DNA from: Zobellia galactanivorans
GTDB taxonomy: Bacteria > Bacteroidota > Bacteroidia > Flavobacteriales > Flavobacteriaceae
Direction of reading: 5' to 3'
DNA length: 64,000 nucleotides
NCBI RefSeq assembly: GCF_000973105.1
Contig: NC_015844.1
Coordinates: 1,670,501-1,734,500 of the forward strand
Shown: positions 53,601-62,332 of the stretch, piece after piece
Layout of the letters: every line of letters begins with the position of its first letter
Position numbering within the stretch: position 1 is the first letter of the stretch
Made by a program: the position numbers and the translations under genes
The notes under the pieces: generated by a model
Told to the model about the DNA's origin: nothing
Database searches by the model: none
Seen by the model: only the letters and a program-made list of their open reading frames with translations

Positions 53601-54056
53601 CTTGTAGGTAATATATGGGTCGTTCATGTCTACCCAATAGCCTACTTGTTCGGTCATTCGGTTCCACACATCGGTATAGCGCATAACCGCCTTCTTGCAG
53701 GCCGCGTTATATTCTTCTACGGATATTTTTTTACCGATATCCTCCTTGGTTATCCCCAATTCTTTCTCTACACCCAGTTCAATAGGCAATCCGTGTGTAT
53801 CCCAACCGGCCTTACGCTTCACTTGAAAACCCTTCATGGTCTTGTACCTCGGAAAGATATCCTTGATCGTTCGCGCCATGACATGGTGGATCCCTGGCAT
53901 ACCGTTTGCCGACGGCGGACCTTCATAAAAAACATAACTAGGTTTACCCTCCCTAGAGGAAATACTTTTCTCGAAAATCTGGTTTTGCTTCCAATAATCG
54001 AGTATATCTTCAGCTACTTTGGGCAAATCCAATCCTTTATATTCCGCAAACTTCAT
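50658..54056 (-). CDS. ileS: Isoleucine-tRNA ligase (type 2, G-I-H-H signature)
   Basis: Charges tRNA-Ile. The 1132-residue class I enzyme has a Rossmann core split by an editing domain (about 195-390, with TTPWTLPSNTALTVG), a KMSKR loop (around residue 690, DKEGKKMSKRLGNAVDP), an anticodon-binding domain (about 780-930) and a long C-terminal extension. The KMSKR ending and the extension mark the eukaryote-like IleRS2 class. The first signature motif is altered: residues 55-58 read G-I-H-H (GMPGIHHVMART), whereas nearly all class I synthetases have H-x-G-H. A GxHH form has been reported in certain type 2 IleRS that are hyper-resistant to mupirocin; resistance here is predicted, not shown. It heads the ileS / DksA-like / adhesin / lspA run. 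Confidence 0.97.
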   Translation of the reverse strand: MKFAEYKGLDLPKVAEDILDYWKQNQIFEKSISSREGKPSYVFYEGPPSANGMPGIHHVMARTIKDIFPRYKTMKGFQVKRKAGWDTHGLPIELGVEKELGITKEDIGKKISVEEYNAACKKAVMRYTDVWNRMTEQVGYWVDMNDPYITYKPKYMESVWWLLKQIYDKGLIYKGYTIQPYSPKAGTGLSSHELNQPGTYQDVTDTTVVAQFKTIEESLPDFLQNEGDVYFLAWTTTPWTLPSNTALTVGPKIDYVLVETYNQYTFKPMNVVLAKSLVGKQFSGKFEQVEAKSDLLAYQAGDKKIPFYVVKEFVGKDLVGIRYEQLLEYALPYQNPENAFRVIAGDFVTTEDGTGIVHTAPTFGADDALVAKQAVPEVPPLLVLDENKNPVPLVDLQGKFRPEMKEFGGKYVKNEYYTAGEEPERSVDVEIAIKLKEENKAFKVEKYVHSYPNCWRTDKPILYYPLDSWFIKISDVKDRMFALNQTINWKPKSTGEGRFGNWLANANDWNLSRSRYWGIPLPIWRTEDGKEEMIIGSVAELKSEMAKAVAAGVMEKDIFDDFVVGDLSDENYEKIDLHKNIVDQVVLVSTSGKPMKRESDLIDVWFDSGSMPYAQWHYPFENKDLIDEGKTYPADFIAEGVDQTRGWFYTLHAIATMVFDSVAYKNVVSNGLVLDKEGKKMSKRLGNAVDPFDTMNEHGADATRWYMISNANPWDNLKFDTEGIVEVKRKFFGTLYNTYSFFGLYANIDAFDYSEAEIPLNERPEIDRWILSELHSLIKTVDEAYADYEPTKATRAISDYVQENLSNWYVRLCRRRFWKGSYEKDKISAYQTLYTCLETVAKLSAPVAPFFMDRLYKDLTNTTKKEAFESVHLAEFPKYDEAVVDKDLESKMEKAQTISSLVLSIRQKEKIKVRQPLQKIMIPVLDENQKHEIEAVADLIMSEVNVKEIELLDDASGILVKQIKPNFKVLGPKYGKDMKKIAQAVAQLGQDDIQKIEQNGEISLDIDDKIITLQLQDVEIASQDIEGWLVASSGTLTVALDVTINQDLREEGIARELVNRIQNLRKDSGFEVTDKIDIKILKDGFVEKAVSNNLGYIKTETLTAELVFEESLDRGTEVAFDEVKTKLFIEKH

Positions 54057-54247
54057 AATAAGTGGCTCTACTGCATTAATTTAAGGCTGCAAAATTAGCA
54101 ATTTTTACCCGAATTAAGTCGATTTGAAAGAATTGAAATACGCCGTATTAAACAAGCTTGTAAGAAAATGTTAAAATATAGCGTCTAAAATGTCGTTTCA
54201 TACGTATATTCAGAAAACAATTAAACAAAAACTTTAAACACAAAATC

Positions 54248-54655
54248 ATGAAAAAAGTAATTTTAAGTTCCGTTTTGATGCTTGCCCTAAGTATCTCTTT
54301 CGTTTCTTGTAGAGACGCCGCAGACAAAGCAAAAAGCGCTACCGACGAAGCTGGTGCCGCAATGGAACAAGCTGGCGAGGATGCCAAAGAAATGGGCACC
54401 GAAGCCATGGAAGACGCCAAAGAAGCTGGTAGCGAAGCTATGGAGCAGGCCGAAGAAGCCGGTGAAGAAATCAAAGCTGGTGCAGAAGATGCCGCCAACG
54501 ACCTAAAATCAAAAGCTGAAGAAGCTGGTGACGACATCAAGGAAAAAGCCAATGAAGCTGCCAGTGATGTTAAAGATGCCGCCAACGATGCTACGGACAA
54601 GGCCAAAGACGCCGCCAACAGTGCTGCTGACAAAGCCAAGGCTGCCGTCAACTAA
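54248..54655 (+). CDS. Amphipathic-repeat (LEA/apolipoprotein-like) lipoprotein
   Basis: A 135-residue lipoprotein: signal peptide with lipobox FVSC (Cys21), then an almost wholly Ala/Glu/Lys/Asp sequence from residue 22 to the end, with repeats of about 11 residues (KDAANDATDKA, KDAANSAADKA, EEAGDDIKEKA). The pattern predicts a long amphipathic helix like late-embryogenesis-abundant or apolipoprotein repeats, or one that is unfolded when free. A membrane-stabilising or stress-protection role is plausible but unproven. It is monocistronic, followed by a strong terminator. The gene is strongly expressed-looking in codon choice (GCC, GAA, AAA), which is an impression only. Confidence 0.88.
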   Translation: MKKVILSSVLMLALSISFVSCRDAADKAKSATDEAGAAMEQAGEDAKEMGTEAMEDAKEAGSEAMEQAEEAGEEIKAGAEDAANDLKSKAEEAGDDIKEKANEAASDVKDAANDATDKAKDAANSAADKAKAAVN

Positions 54656-54678
54656 TATACCTTATACATATAACAACG

Positions 54679-54720
54679 AAAGCCCCCTGGCCATTGGTCG
54701 GGGGGCTTTATTTTTTTTTA
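54679..54720 (+). terminator. Intrinsic terminator after the amphipathic lipoprotein
   Basis: AAAGCCCCC (54679-54687) pairs with GGGGGCTTT (54701-54709), followed by A and nine T. It is about 25 bases after the stop. It also forms a boundary to the convergent TonB receptor. Confidence 0.9.
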
Positions 54721-54731
54721 ACAGGCCAGCA

Positions 54732-57143
54732 CTAAAACCGATAGTCGACTCCCAATACCAAGCTAACACCTGGCGCCACAATACCCGAAGAATATGAACG
54801 ATAACGCTGATCCGTAATATTTTCAACTCCAAGGGAAGTTTTTAATGCGTTGGTAATAGCATACTGTGCGCGTAAATTGAGGGTGTACCAAGAAGGGGAG
54901 AAAGGATTGCCCTCTTCATCGACCGCATAGATATATGTTTTACTTCTTTCGGAAGTCGCCAAATCACCATAGGAAATCTCGCCATTATAATTCAGGAACA
55001 AATCGGCCGTTAGCTTCTGGCCTTTGTAAATGAAGTGCAAATCGCCGAAAGTAGGTGCCACATGCCTTCCCGGAGATTCCGTACCGTCATCTTCCTCTTC
55101 GATACCCTCCGTAAGCGTAAGGTTGGCCACGGCCGAGAGCTTATCCCCAAAAAACACCTCAGCCCCAAACTCAAGCCCGTATACATAGGCCTTAGCGGCA
55201 TTCTGTATGGCCTGCACACTACTGAGTTCCCCATTGTACATAATGGCATCTTCCCCATTGAACTTATAGTCCCTTCGTACCAATGCATCTACCAAGTAGG
55301 TATAAAAAGCGGCACTTTTAAGCACCACCCGGTCATTAAAGTTTTTCTGTACCCCCAGTTCCACGTTATAGGCATACTCCGGTTCCAAATCGGGATTGGG
55401 CACCACTACCGCCCCAGGTTCCGAGTCAAATATCTTGCCTACATCGTCAAGGTTCGGCGCCCTAAAACCGGTAGAGCCGTTCAAGGTAATCTGTAAATCG
55501 GCCTTTGGGAACCAACTAAAACCGATGCTTCCCGTCAATGCCCCATTATCAAGCATTGCATCATCGAAAGGGAAGGGGTAGAAGGTTTTGTCGAAAACGG
55601 CATTGATCCAGACGTGACTGTACCTAAGGCCCGACAAAAGGGTAAAATTAGGCTTTGCCCTATACTCCCCGTTCACATAACCGGCCAAGGTTTGCCAAGT
55701 GGCGCCATCGGGATAGCGCGAAGCGCCCTCGACCAGCTCCTTGGTTTCAATATTTACCTGCTCTCCCGTTGACCCGACCTTGTTGAAGATATATTCCCCT
55801 CCATAGTACAAGCGAAGGTCTCCGATTTTCTTGTTTTCAAAATCGACATTCGCAGAAAGGGCATCTACTTTTTCTTCGGTGGTGTAACGTAGCAGATCTC
55901 CAAAATCACGATCATTTCTACTCTCCTCAAAATGTTGGTAGGCAGTAGTTATTTTTAATCCGTCGTAAAAAATACCTTTCCCCCTTTTGCTCATCTGCAA
56001 ATTGCCCATAAACCATTTTTGTGGCCCATAGAACCATTCCGCCGACCGAAGTCCGTCACCTGCCTTATTCGGGCGTATCAAGCGATCGTACCTAGCGTAA
56101 TCGGAGGTTTCGGAATAGTGTAGCCCAAGCTTGTGCTCCCAAGTATTGTTAGGTGTATAGGCTATTTTTTGCATTAGGTTAAGTTGACTATAGCCTGTTG
56201 GGGTTTGTTTTTTAGGATTTTCATTAGGAAGCAAGACATCCGTACCGTTCAAGCTGCCGACAAAGTTTTTTCTAAGATAGGATTCCGGACCGTGGGCCCC
56301 CATTTTTAAATCACCAAAATCATTATAGGAAGCACTGGTCAAAAACGCCCACTTCCTTTTTCCCAAATTAAAATCGAAATGAAAGGTATTCTCAGAATTG
56401 GCCGAAGCAAAACGATACTTGGCCCCACCTGAGAACGAAAGACTGTCGGAGGTTGAAAATTCGGCCTTTTTGGTATAAAAATTCATTACCCCGCCTATGG
56501 CATCACTACCATAAATTACAGAGCCCGGACCAAAGATAACTTCAGTGTTCTGTATGGTGTATGGGTCAATGGAGATTACATTCTGCAGATTCCCTCCCCT
56601 AAAAATGGCATTGTTCATACGTACCCCATCTACCGACAACAACAAGCGGTTGGTAGCAAAGCCCCGTATCATAGGGCTCCCTCCCCCCAATTGACTCTTT
56701 TGAACGAATACCTTTCCACTGCTTTGCAACAGGTCTGCCGAAGTCTGTGGGTTAGTAAAGGCGATATCACGGGCGTTGATGACCGCAATCTTGTTGGGAA
56801 TATCTTTTTTCTGCTGTTCCCACTTCGACACCGACATCACCACCTCATCAAGCTCTTCGGCCTTCATGCTCAAAAAAAATCGGTCTCCATGCCTTTGTAT
56901 CTGGGCTTTTGTAGTTCTTCCGAGTTGATAACTCAAGTGCCGAAAGGTAATACGTTCGTCAACCCCGAACACCTTCAAGTCTACCTTACCGTCAAAGTCG
57001 GTCAATGCCGTTTTCGTTCGATCGTAATTATATATGGCCACATTGGAAATAGGTTCACGGGTATCAAAATCCAAGACCGTTACCTCTTGGGAAAAGACAA
57101 CTTGGGTACACAAAAAAATAAGCAAAAACAGAACTTTGTTCAT
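54732..57143 (-). CDS. TonB-dependent receptor, haem/haemoglobin type
   Basis: An 803-residue outer-membrane receptor: signal peptide (MNKVLFLLIFLCTQVVFSQ), a carboxypeptidase-like domain (about 20-95), a plug typical of the TonB-haemoglobin/transferrin family (VFVQKSQLGGGSPMIRGFAT, NRLLLSVDGVRMNNAIFRGG) and a barrel. The haem-receptor box FRAP plus NPDL is present (TGFRAPNLDDVG ... VVPNPDLEPE), as in HmuR-like proteins, which supports haem or haemoprotein uptake; the specific ligand is inferred. It starts one base after the recO stop, so it is cotranscribed with a DNA repair gene. No HmuY-like partner is near. Confidence 0.88.
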   Translation of the reverse strand: MNKVLFLLIFLCTQVVFSQEVTVLDFDTREPISNVAIYNYDRTKTALTDFDGKVDLKVFGVDERITFRHLSYQLGRTTKAQIQRHGDRFFLSMKAEELDEVVMSVSKWEQQKKDIPNKIAVINARDIAFTNPQTSADLLQSSGKVFVQKSQLGGGSPMIRGFATNRLLLSVDGVRMNNAIFRGGNLQNVISIDPYTIQNTEVIFGPGSVIYGSDAIGGVMNFYTKKAEFSTSDSLSFSGGAKYRFASANSENTFHFDFNLGKRKWAFLTSASYNDFGDLKMGAHGPESYLRKNFVGSLNGTDVLLPNENPKKQTPTGYSQLNLMQKIAYTPNNTWEHKLGLHYSETSDYARYDRLIRPNKAGDGLRSAEWFYGPQKWFMGNLQMSKRGKGIFYDGLKITTAYQHFEESRNDRDFGDLLRYTTEEKVDALSANVDFENKKIGDLRLYYGGEYIFNKVGSTGEQVNIETKELVEGASRYPDGATWQTLAGYVNGEYRAKPNFTLLSGLRYSHVWINAVFDKTFYPFPFDDAMLDNGALTGSIGFSWFPKADLQITLNGSTGFRAPNLDDVGKIFDSEPGAVVVPNPDLEPEYAYNVELGVQKNFNDRVVLKSAAFYTYLVDALVRRDYKFNGEDAIMYNGELSSVQAIQNAAKAYVYGLEFGAEVFFGDKLSAVANLTLTEGIEEEDDGTESPGRHVAPTFGDLHFIYKGQKLTADLFLNYNGEISYGDLATSERSKTYIYAVDEEGNPFSPSWYTLNLRAQYAITNALKTSLGVENITDQRYRSYSSGIVAPGVSLVLGVDYRF

Positions 57144-57144
57144 A

Positions 57145-57864
57145 CTAGCTGAATACTTCGTTTAAGATGGCCAGGGATTTTGGTTTTCTAAACCCCTGTA
57201 AATGCAACTCGTAAAACAGCACAAGCGATTGTAAAAGTTCTTGACGGTTGCCTTTATTCATTTTGATATGATGTATCCCATCAAAATTTATGCCCAAGAA
57301 GGTTTTAAAGTAGGTAAGATTTTCCCCACTAAGAATAGGGTTCAACGATGGCGTATCGGTAAACTCCCCTTCGAGCAAATCAAAACTACTTGCGCCCATC
57401 TGTTCGGTATCTGGGTAAAAGCCCAAATATTTGGTAAGCCGAATCAAAAAGTAAATATGGAAATTAGCAAAATCAACCTGTGTATCAAGCCATTGCAAGC
57501 TTACCTCTATAAACTCGAAAAGCGAAGGGTTGGGCTCTTCCTCGTGAATGCTGTTGGCCAACATTTCAGAGAGAAACATGGTCATGGCATTTTTTGAGAT
57601 ATCGGAATGCAGCGTCTGGTACGCATAATGTATCTTCGCCTCCCGTATACTTTCGAGGGCTCCCTTATTTCTATGGTTGGCAACAATCTCCAACTGGGTC
57701 AAGGGTTGAAAATAGGCCGATTTCAATTTTCCCTTTTTAGATGCCAGAACCCCTCGCAGCAAATAGGGTTTTACCCCATCGGAAACCGTAAAAGCCTTTA
57801 CGATCAAGCTCGTGTCGCCATATTTAAGCGAAGAAAGTACTATAGCTTTGGTGGTTAGCTGCAT
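57145..57864 (-). CDS. recO: DNA repair protein RecO
   Basis: Loads RecA onto single-stranded DNA with RecR in the RecFOR pathway. The 239-residue protein has the N-terminal OB fold (about 1-80, TKAIVLSSLKYGDTSLIVKA) and a helical C-terminal domain (about 85-239). The four-Cys zinc motif found in some RecO proteins is absent, as is common in Bacteroidota. The TonB receptor begins one base downstream. Confidence 0.94.
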   Translation of the reverse strand: MQLTTKAIVLSSLKYGDTSLIVKAFTVSDGVKPYLLRGVLASKKGKLKSAYFQPLTQLEIVANHRNKGALESIREAKIHYAYQTLHSDISKNAMTMFLSEMLANSIHEEEPNPSLFEFIEVSLQWLDTQVDFANFHIYFLIRLTKYLGFYPDTEQMGASSFDLLEGEFTDTPSLNPILSGENLTYFKTFLGINFDGIHHIKMNKGNRQELLQSLVLFYELHLQGFRKPKSLAILNEVFS

Positions 57865-57930
57865 TTATGTGATAGGGTTTAGCACAAATATAGCTTTAAA
57901 ATCTACGTAGTGGAAAACACGGTCAACCCT

Positions 57931-57964
57931 AAAAAGACCCGTAACTTTCAAAAGCTACGGGTCT
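57931..57964 (-). terminator. Intrinsic terminator after gdhA
   Basis: AGACCCGTA (57935-57943) pairs with TACGGGTCT (57956-57964); the minus-strand run of T follows (complement of 57931-57935). It is 29 bases after the gdhA stop. Confidence 0.85.
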
Positions 57965-57992
57965 CGTCTATTTACTATTATTAAGTTACCTA

Positions 57993-59363
<1,371 letters not shown>

Positions 59364-59443
59364 TTAGATTTTGATAGTCTCGGTAAAATTATGTTATTAT
59401 TAAGAATAAAAAAGCCGATTTTTCAAAAAATCCCCCGTGACGC

Positions 59444-60598
59444 TTATCCTATAGCCTGCTCCAAATCGGCTATCAAATCGTCCTTATCTTCGATACCCAC
59501 ACTCAAGCGGATCAAAGCATCGACCACCCCGCTCTTCTCCCGTTCTTCTTTGGGTATACTCGCATGGGTCATACTGGCCGGATGTCCTGCCAAACTCTCC
59601 ACCCCTCCCAAGGATTCGGCCAAGGTGAACAATTTAAGCCGCTCAACTATCTTTATAGCCTCCTCATAACTACTGCCCTTTGTTACAAAGGAAATCATGC
59701 CCCCGTATCCGTTCATTTGACTTTTGGCGACTTCATGGTTGGGGTGGCTCTCAAAACCGGGCCAATACACCTTTTCGATTTTGGGATGATTTTCCAAATA
59801 TCGCGCAACGGCTTCGCCGTTCTCACAATGGCGCTGCATACGCACATGCAATGTTTTTATACCTCTCAAAATCAAAAAGCTATCCATAGGTCCACATACC
59901 GCCCCACTAGCATTCTGGATGAAATAAAGTTGGTCTGCCAGTTCTTTGTTCTTAACGACCAAGGCCCCTGCGACCACATCGCTATGCCCGCCTAAATATT
60001 TGGTCGCGGAATGCATAACGATATCCGCCCCCAAATCCAAGGGAGTCTGCAAATACGGTGTGGCAAATGTATTATCTACCGCTAACAACACATTGTGTTT
60101 TTTGGCAACTGCGGCCACCGCCTTAATATCTATAATATTCATCATAGGGTTGGTCGGGGTCTCGACCCATATCAACTTCGTATTTCCTGTAATGGCCGCT
60201 TCGATGGTATCGGTATCTTGCATGCCGACAAAATTGAATTTTATGCCATATTTCTCGAATATCTGTTTGAACAATCGGTAGCTTCCCCCGTATAAGTCGT
60301 TTGTTGAAACCACCTCATCACCCGGGCCAAGTAATTTTATAACGGCATCAATAGCCGCCAAGCCACTTGCAAAGGCCAAACCATAGGTGCCATTCTCAAT
60401 GCTGGCCAATGAATTCTCCAATGCCGTTCGGGTGGGGTTGGCACTTCGCGAATACTCGTAGCCCTTATGTCCACCAGGAGTGGTCTGTGCATAGGTAGAT
60501 GTTTGATAAATAGGAGGCATAACGGCGCCATAGGCCTTGTCTGGCTGCTGCCCTCCGTGTATTGTCTTACTGTTGAATTTTAACGTTTTTTCGCCCAT
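59444..60598 (-). CDS. Cystathionine gamma-synthase/lyase family PLP enzyme
   Basis: A 384-residue PLP-dependent enzyme of the Cys/Met metabolism family. The PLP lysine is in HSATKYLGGHSDVVAGALV; YEYSRSANPTRTALE and the C-terminal SLGGVESLAGHPASMTHASI are family marks. Cystathionine gamma-synthase and gamma-lyase cannot be told apart safely from sequence alone, and no methionine-pathway neighbour helps. It is divergent from a DUF3298 lipoprotein. Confidence 0.95.
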   Translation of the reverse strand: MGEKTLKFNSKTIHGGQQPDKAYGAVMPPIYQTSTYAQTTPGGHKGYEYSRSANPTRTALENSLASIENGTYGLAFASGLAAIDAVIKLLGPGDEVVSTNDLYGGSYRLFKQIFEKYGIKFNFVGMQDTDTIEAAITGNTKLIWVETPTNPMMNIIDIKAVAAVAKKHNVLLAVDNTFATPYLQTPLDLGADIVMHSATKYLGGHSDVVAGALVVKNKELADQLYFIQNASGAVCGPMDSFLILRGIKTLHVRMQRHCENGEAVARYLENHPKIEKVYWPGFESHPNHEVAKSQMNGYGGMISFVTKGSSYEEAIKIVERLKLFTLAESLGGVESLAGHPASMTHASIPKEEREKSGVVDALIRLSVGIEDKDDLIADLEQAIG

Positions 60599-60628
60599 TT
60601 TTTATATTTATTCGTTCAAATCTATCAT

Positions 60629-60636
60629 TATCTTTG
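60629..60636 (+). promoter_or_regulatory. -7 element for the DUF3298 gene (TATCTTTG)
   Basis: Exact TAnnTTTG match, 49 bases before the ATG at 60686. Directly behind it, GCTGGA-CAA-TCCAGC (60639-60653) would lie at or near the transcript start, as an operator or a 5' hairpin. Confidence 0.48.
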
Positions 60637-60685
60637 ATGCTGGACAATCCAGCTTATTTTTATTCTACCCCAACTAAATTTCACT

Positions 60686-61426
60686 ATGAGAACCCAAGTT
60701 ACCTATATCATTTTACTTTTGGTATTTGTCGGCTGCCAAAAAGAAAACAAACTGACCTTTGAGACCTTAAACCTCGATGAGACACGCTGTTCGGAGTGTC
60801 CGACGGTTGAAATACAGATTCCAAAAGCCCTTGAGAATTCAAAGATGGCCAAGACGATCAATACCGCCCTGAAAGAAGAAATCATTGAAACCCTAAACTA
60901 CGACGATGAGCTAGAGGCATCATCGATAAAAGATGCCGTTGAATCTTTTAGCAATGGCTATTGGGAGCTTAAAAAGCTATACCCCGAAGAGGCTACCCGT
61001 TGGGAGGCCAATATAGAAGGTAAGGTGTCGTATGAAGACAACGACTTTCTTACCATTGAGCTAAATTCCTATATTTTCACCGGAGGCGCCCACGGTTACG
61101 GCTCTCAGCGTTTTTTGAATTTTGACAAGCACAAAGCCAAAGAACTGGAGAACTGGCAACTTTTTCAAGACCGTAAAGATTTTGAAAAGTTCGCCGAACA
61201 AAAATTCAGGGACCAAGAACACATCCCCCAAGACAGTCCGATCAATAGTACCGGGTTTATGTTCGAGAGCGATGTATTCCACTTGCCTGAAAACATCGGG
61301 TTTACCGAAGAAGGCATAAGGTTGTTATACAACCCTTATGAGGTGGCGTCCTATGCGGATGGCCCCATAGTTCTAACCTTACCATTCTCAGAAATAAAAC
61401 CGTATTTGGCCAAAAACAAATCGTAA
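60686..61426 (+). CDS. DUF3298/DUF4163 lipoprotein (RsiV-like)
   Basis: A 246-residue lipoprotein with lipobox VFVGC (Cys17) and following QKEN, close to the Bacteroidota surface-export signal. Residues about 35-135 fit DUF4163 and about 140-240 fit DUF3298 (IFTGGAHGYGSQRFLNFDKH, RLLYNPYEVASYADGPIVL). These domains form the lysozyme-binding part of RsiV in Bacillus; here no sigma factor lies alongside, so a sensing role is not implied. Monocistronic, with a predicted promoter. Confidence 0.9.
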   Translation: MRTQVTYIILLLVFVGCQKENKLTFETLNLDETRCSECPTVEIQIPKALENSKMAKTINTALKEEIIETLNYDDELEASSIKDAVESFSNGYWELKKLYPEEATRWEANIEGKVSYEDNDFLTIELNSYIFTGGAHGYGSQRFLNFDKHKAKELENWQLFQDRKDFEKFAEQKFRDQEHIPQDSPINSTGFMFESDVFHLPENIGFTEEGIRLLYNPYEVASYADGPIVLTLPFSEIKPYLAKNKS

Positions 61427-61429
61427 ATA

Positions 61430-61891
61430 TTACTTTCCTACCACTTTGAGCAAGGCGATAATGGCAGCGGCATGCAATCCTTCGTGATACAAGTTAAAGG
61501 TAAGTGCATCTTCAGCCGATGTTAAGGTAACCCCCGCACTGGTAGTATAGGTAGTGTAGTCTTGAAAAAGACCTGCCTCGTAGTCTTCCTTGGCCCATTC
61601 TACCGTAGAGATCAAGAAATCGGCAATAAGCTTCATTTCTTCCTCGGTGGCAGTTCCGTCAGGCTTGGTGCCCTTCATAAACTTTTCAACAAGCTCACCG
61701 GGAACCCGCATTTGAAGCTTACCCAATTTGTATACCAATATTTGTGTAGTGATTACGGTATGGGCAATATTCCACCAAACGTTATTGTTGAAACCCTTGG
61801 GTATTTCAAGCAGTTGCTCCTTAGGGGTTTCGGTAAGTATCTTATAAAGACGTTTTCTGTTCTCTAGAGTAACATCAAAAATTTTCTCCAC
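61430..61891 (-). CDS. DinB family protein
   Basis: A 153-residue four-helix-bundle protein. The metal-site His residues of the family are seen in WWNIAHTVITT and in LYHEGLHAAAIIAL. DinB-like proteins are thiol S-transferase or damage-related helical proteins; the reaction here is unknown. The start is a GTG (61891), with no better ATG nearby. The 3' end lies 3 bases from the convergent DUF3298 gene. Confidence 0.85.
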   Translation of the reverse strand: MEKIFDVTLENRKRLYKILTETPKEQLLEIPKGFNNNVWWNIAHTVITTQILVYKLGKLQMRVPGELVEKFMKGTKPDGTATEEEMKLIADFLISTVEWAKEDYEAGLFQDYTTYTTSAGVTLTSAEDALTFNLYHEGLHAAAIIALLKVVGK

Positions 61892-61978
61892 GGCAATTGA
61901 ATTTTAATAGTAGGCCCCAAAAATAGTACAATTGAACTGAATTGGGTTTCTTTGCAAAGTGAATTTATGTTAAGAAGA

Positions 61979-62332
61979 ATGAAAAAGATTTACTACCTCT
62001 CCACCTGTGACACCTGTAAAAGAATACTCAAGGAATTAGCGCCCTTAGATGGCATTGCCCTTCAAGATATCAAAACGGAGGCCATGACGCCCGAACAGGT
62101 AGAACAAATGCAAGCACTTGCCGGAAGCTACGAAGCCTTGTTCAGCAAACGCGCCCGCCTTTACCGACAACTGGGACTACACGAAAAGCAGCCTTCGGAA
62201 AGCGAGTTGAAAGATTTGATCCTAAAGCACTATACTTTTCTAAAACGGCCGGTCATCATTGTAGACGGGCAAATTTTTGTGGGGAACAGCAAAAAAACAG
62301 TTGAAGAAGCCAAAGTCGCCTTACACCATTGA
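61979..62332 (+). CDS. ArsC/Spx-family thioredoxin-fold protein
   Basis: A 117-residue protein of the arsenate reductase/Spx fold: STCDTCKRIL with a CxxC redox pair near the N-terminus and the cis-Pro region LKRPVIIVDGQIFVG. No other arsenic-resistance gene is near, so a thiol-regulatory or general reductase role is as likely as arsenate reduction. The ATG at 61979 is chosen as the family start. Its stop overlaps the TTG start of the EamA gene (TTGA). Confidence 0.88.
   Translation: MKKIYYLSTCDTCKRILKELAPLDGIALQDIKTEAMTPEQVEQMQALAGSYEALFSKRARLYRQLGLHEKQPSESELKDLILKHYTFLKRPVIIVDGQIFVGNSKKTVEEAKVALHH

Noticed and set aside
54148-54651. Long open frame (167 codons) on the minus strand across the amphipathic lipoprotein, coding an Ala/Ser-rich hydrophobic protein
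   Set aside because: It is the complement of a repetitive Ala/Glu/Lys gene, which leaves the opposite strand open by composition; no ribosome site, no domain, and the plus frame has a lipobox and terminator.
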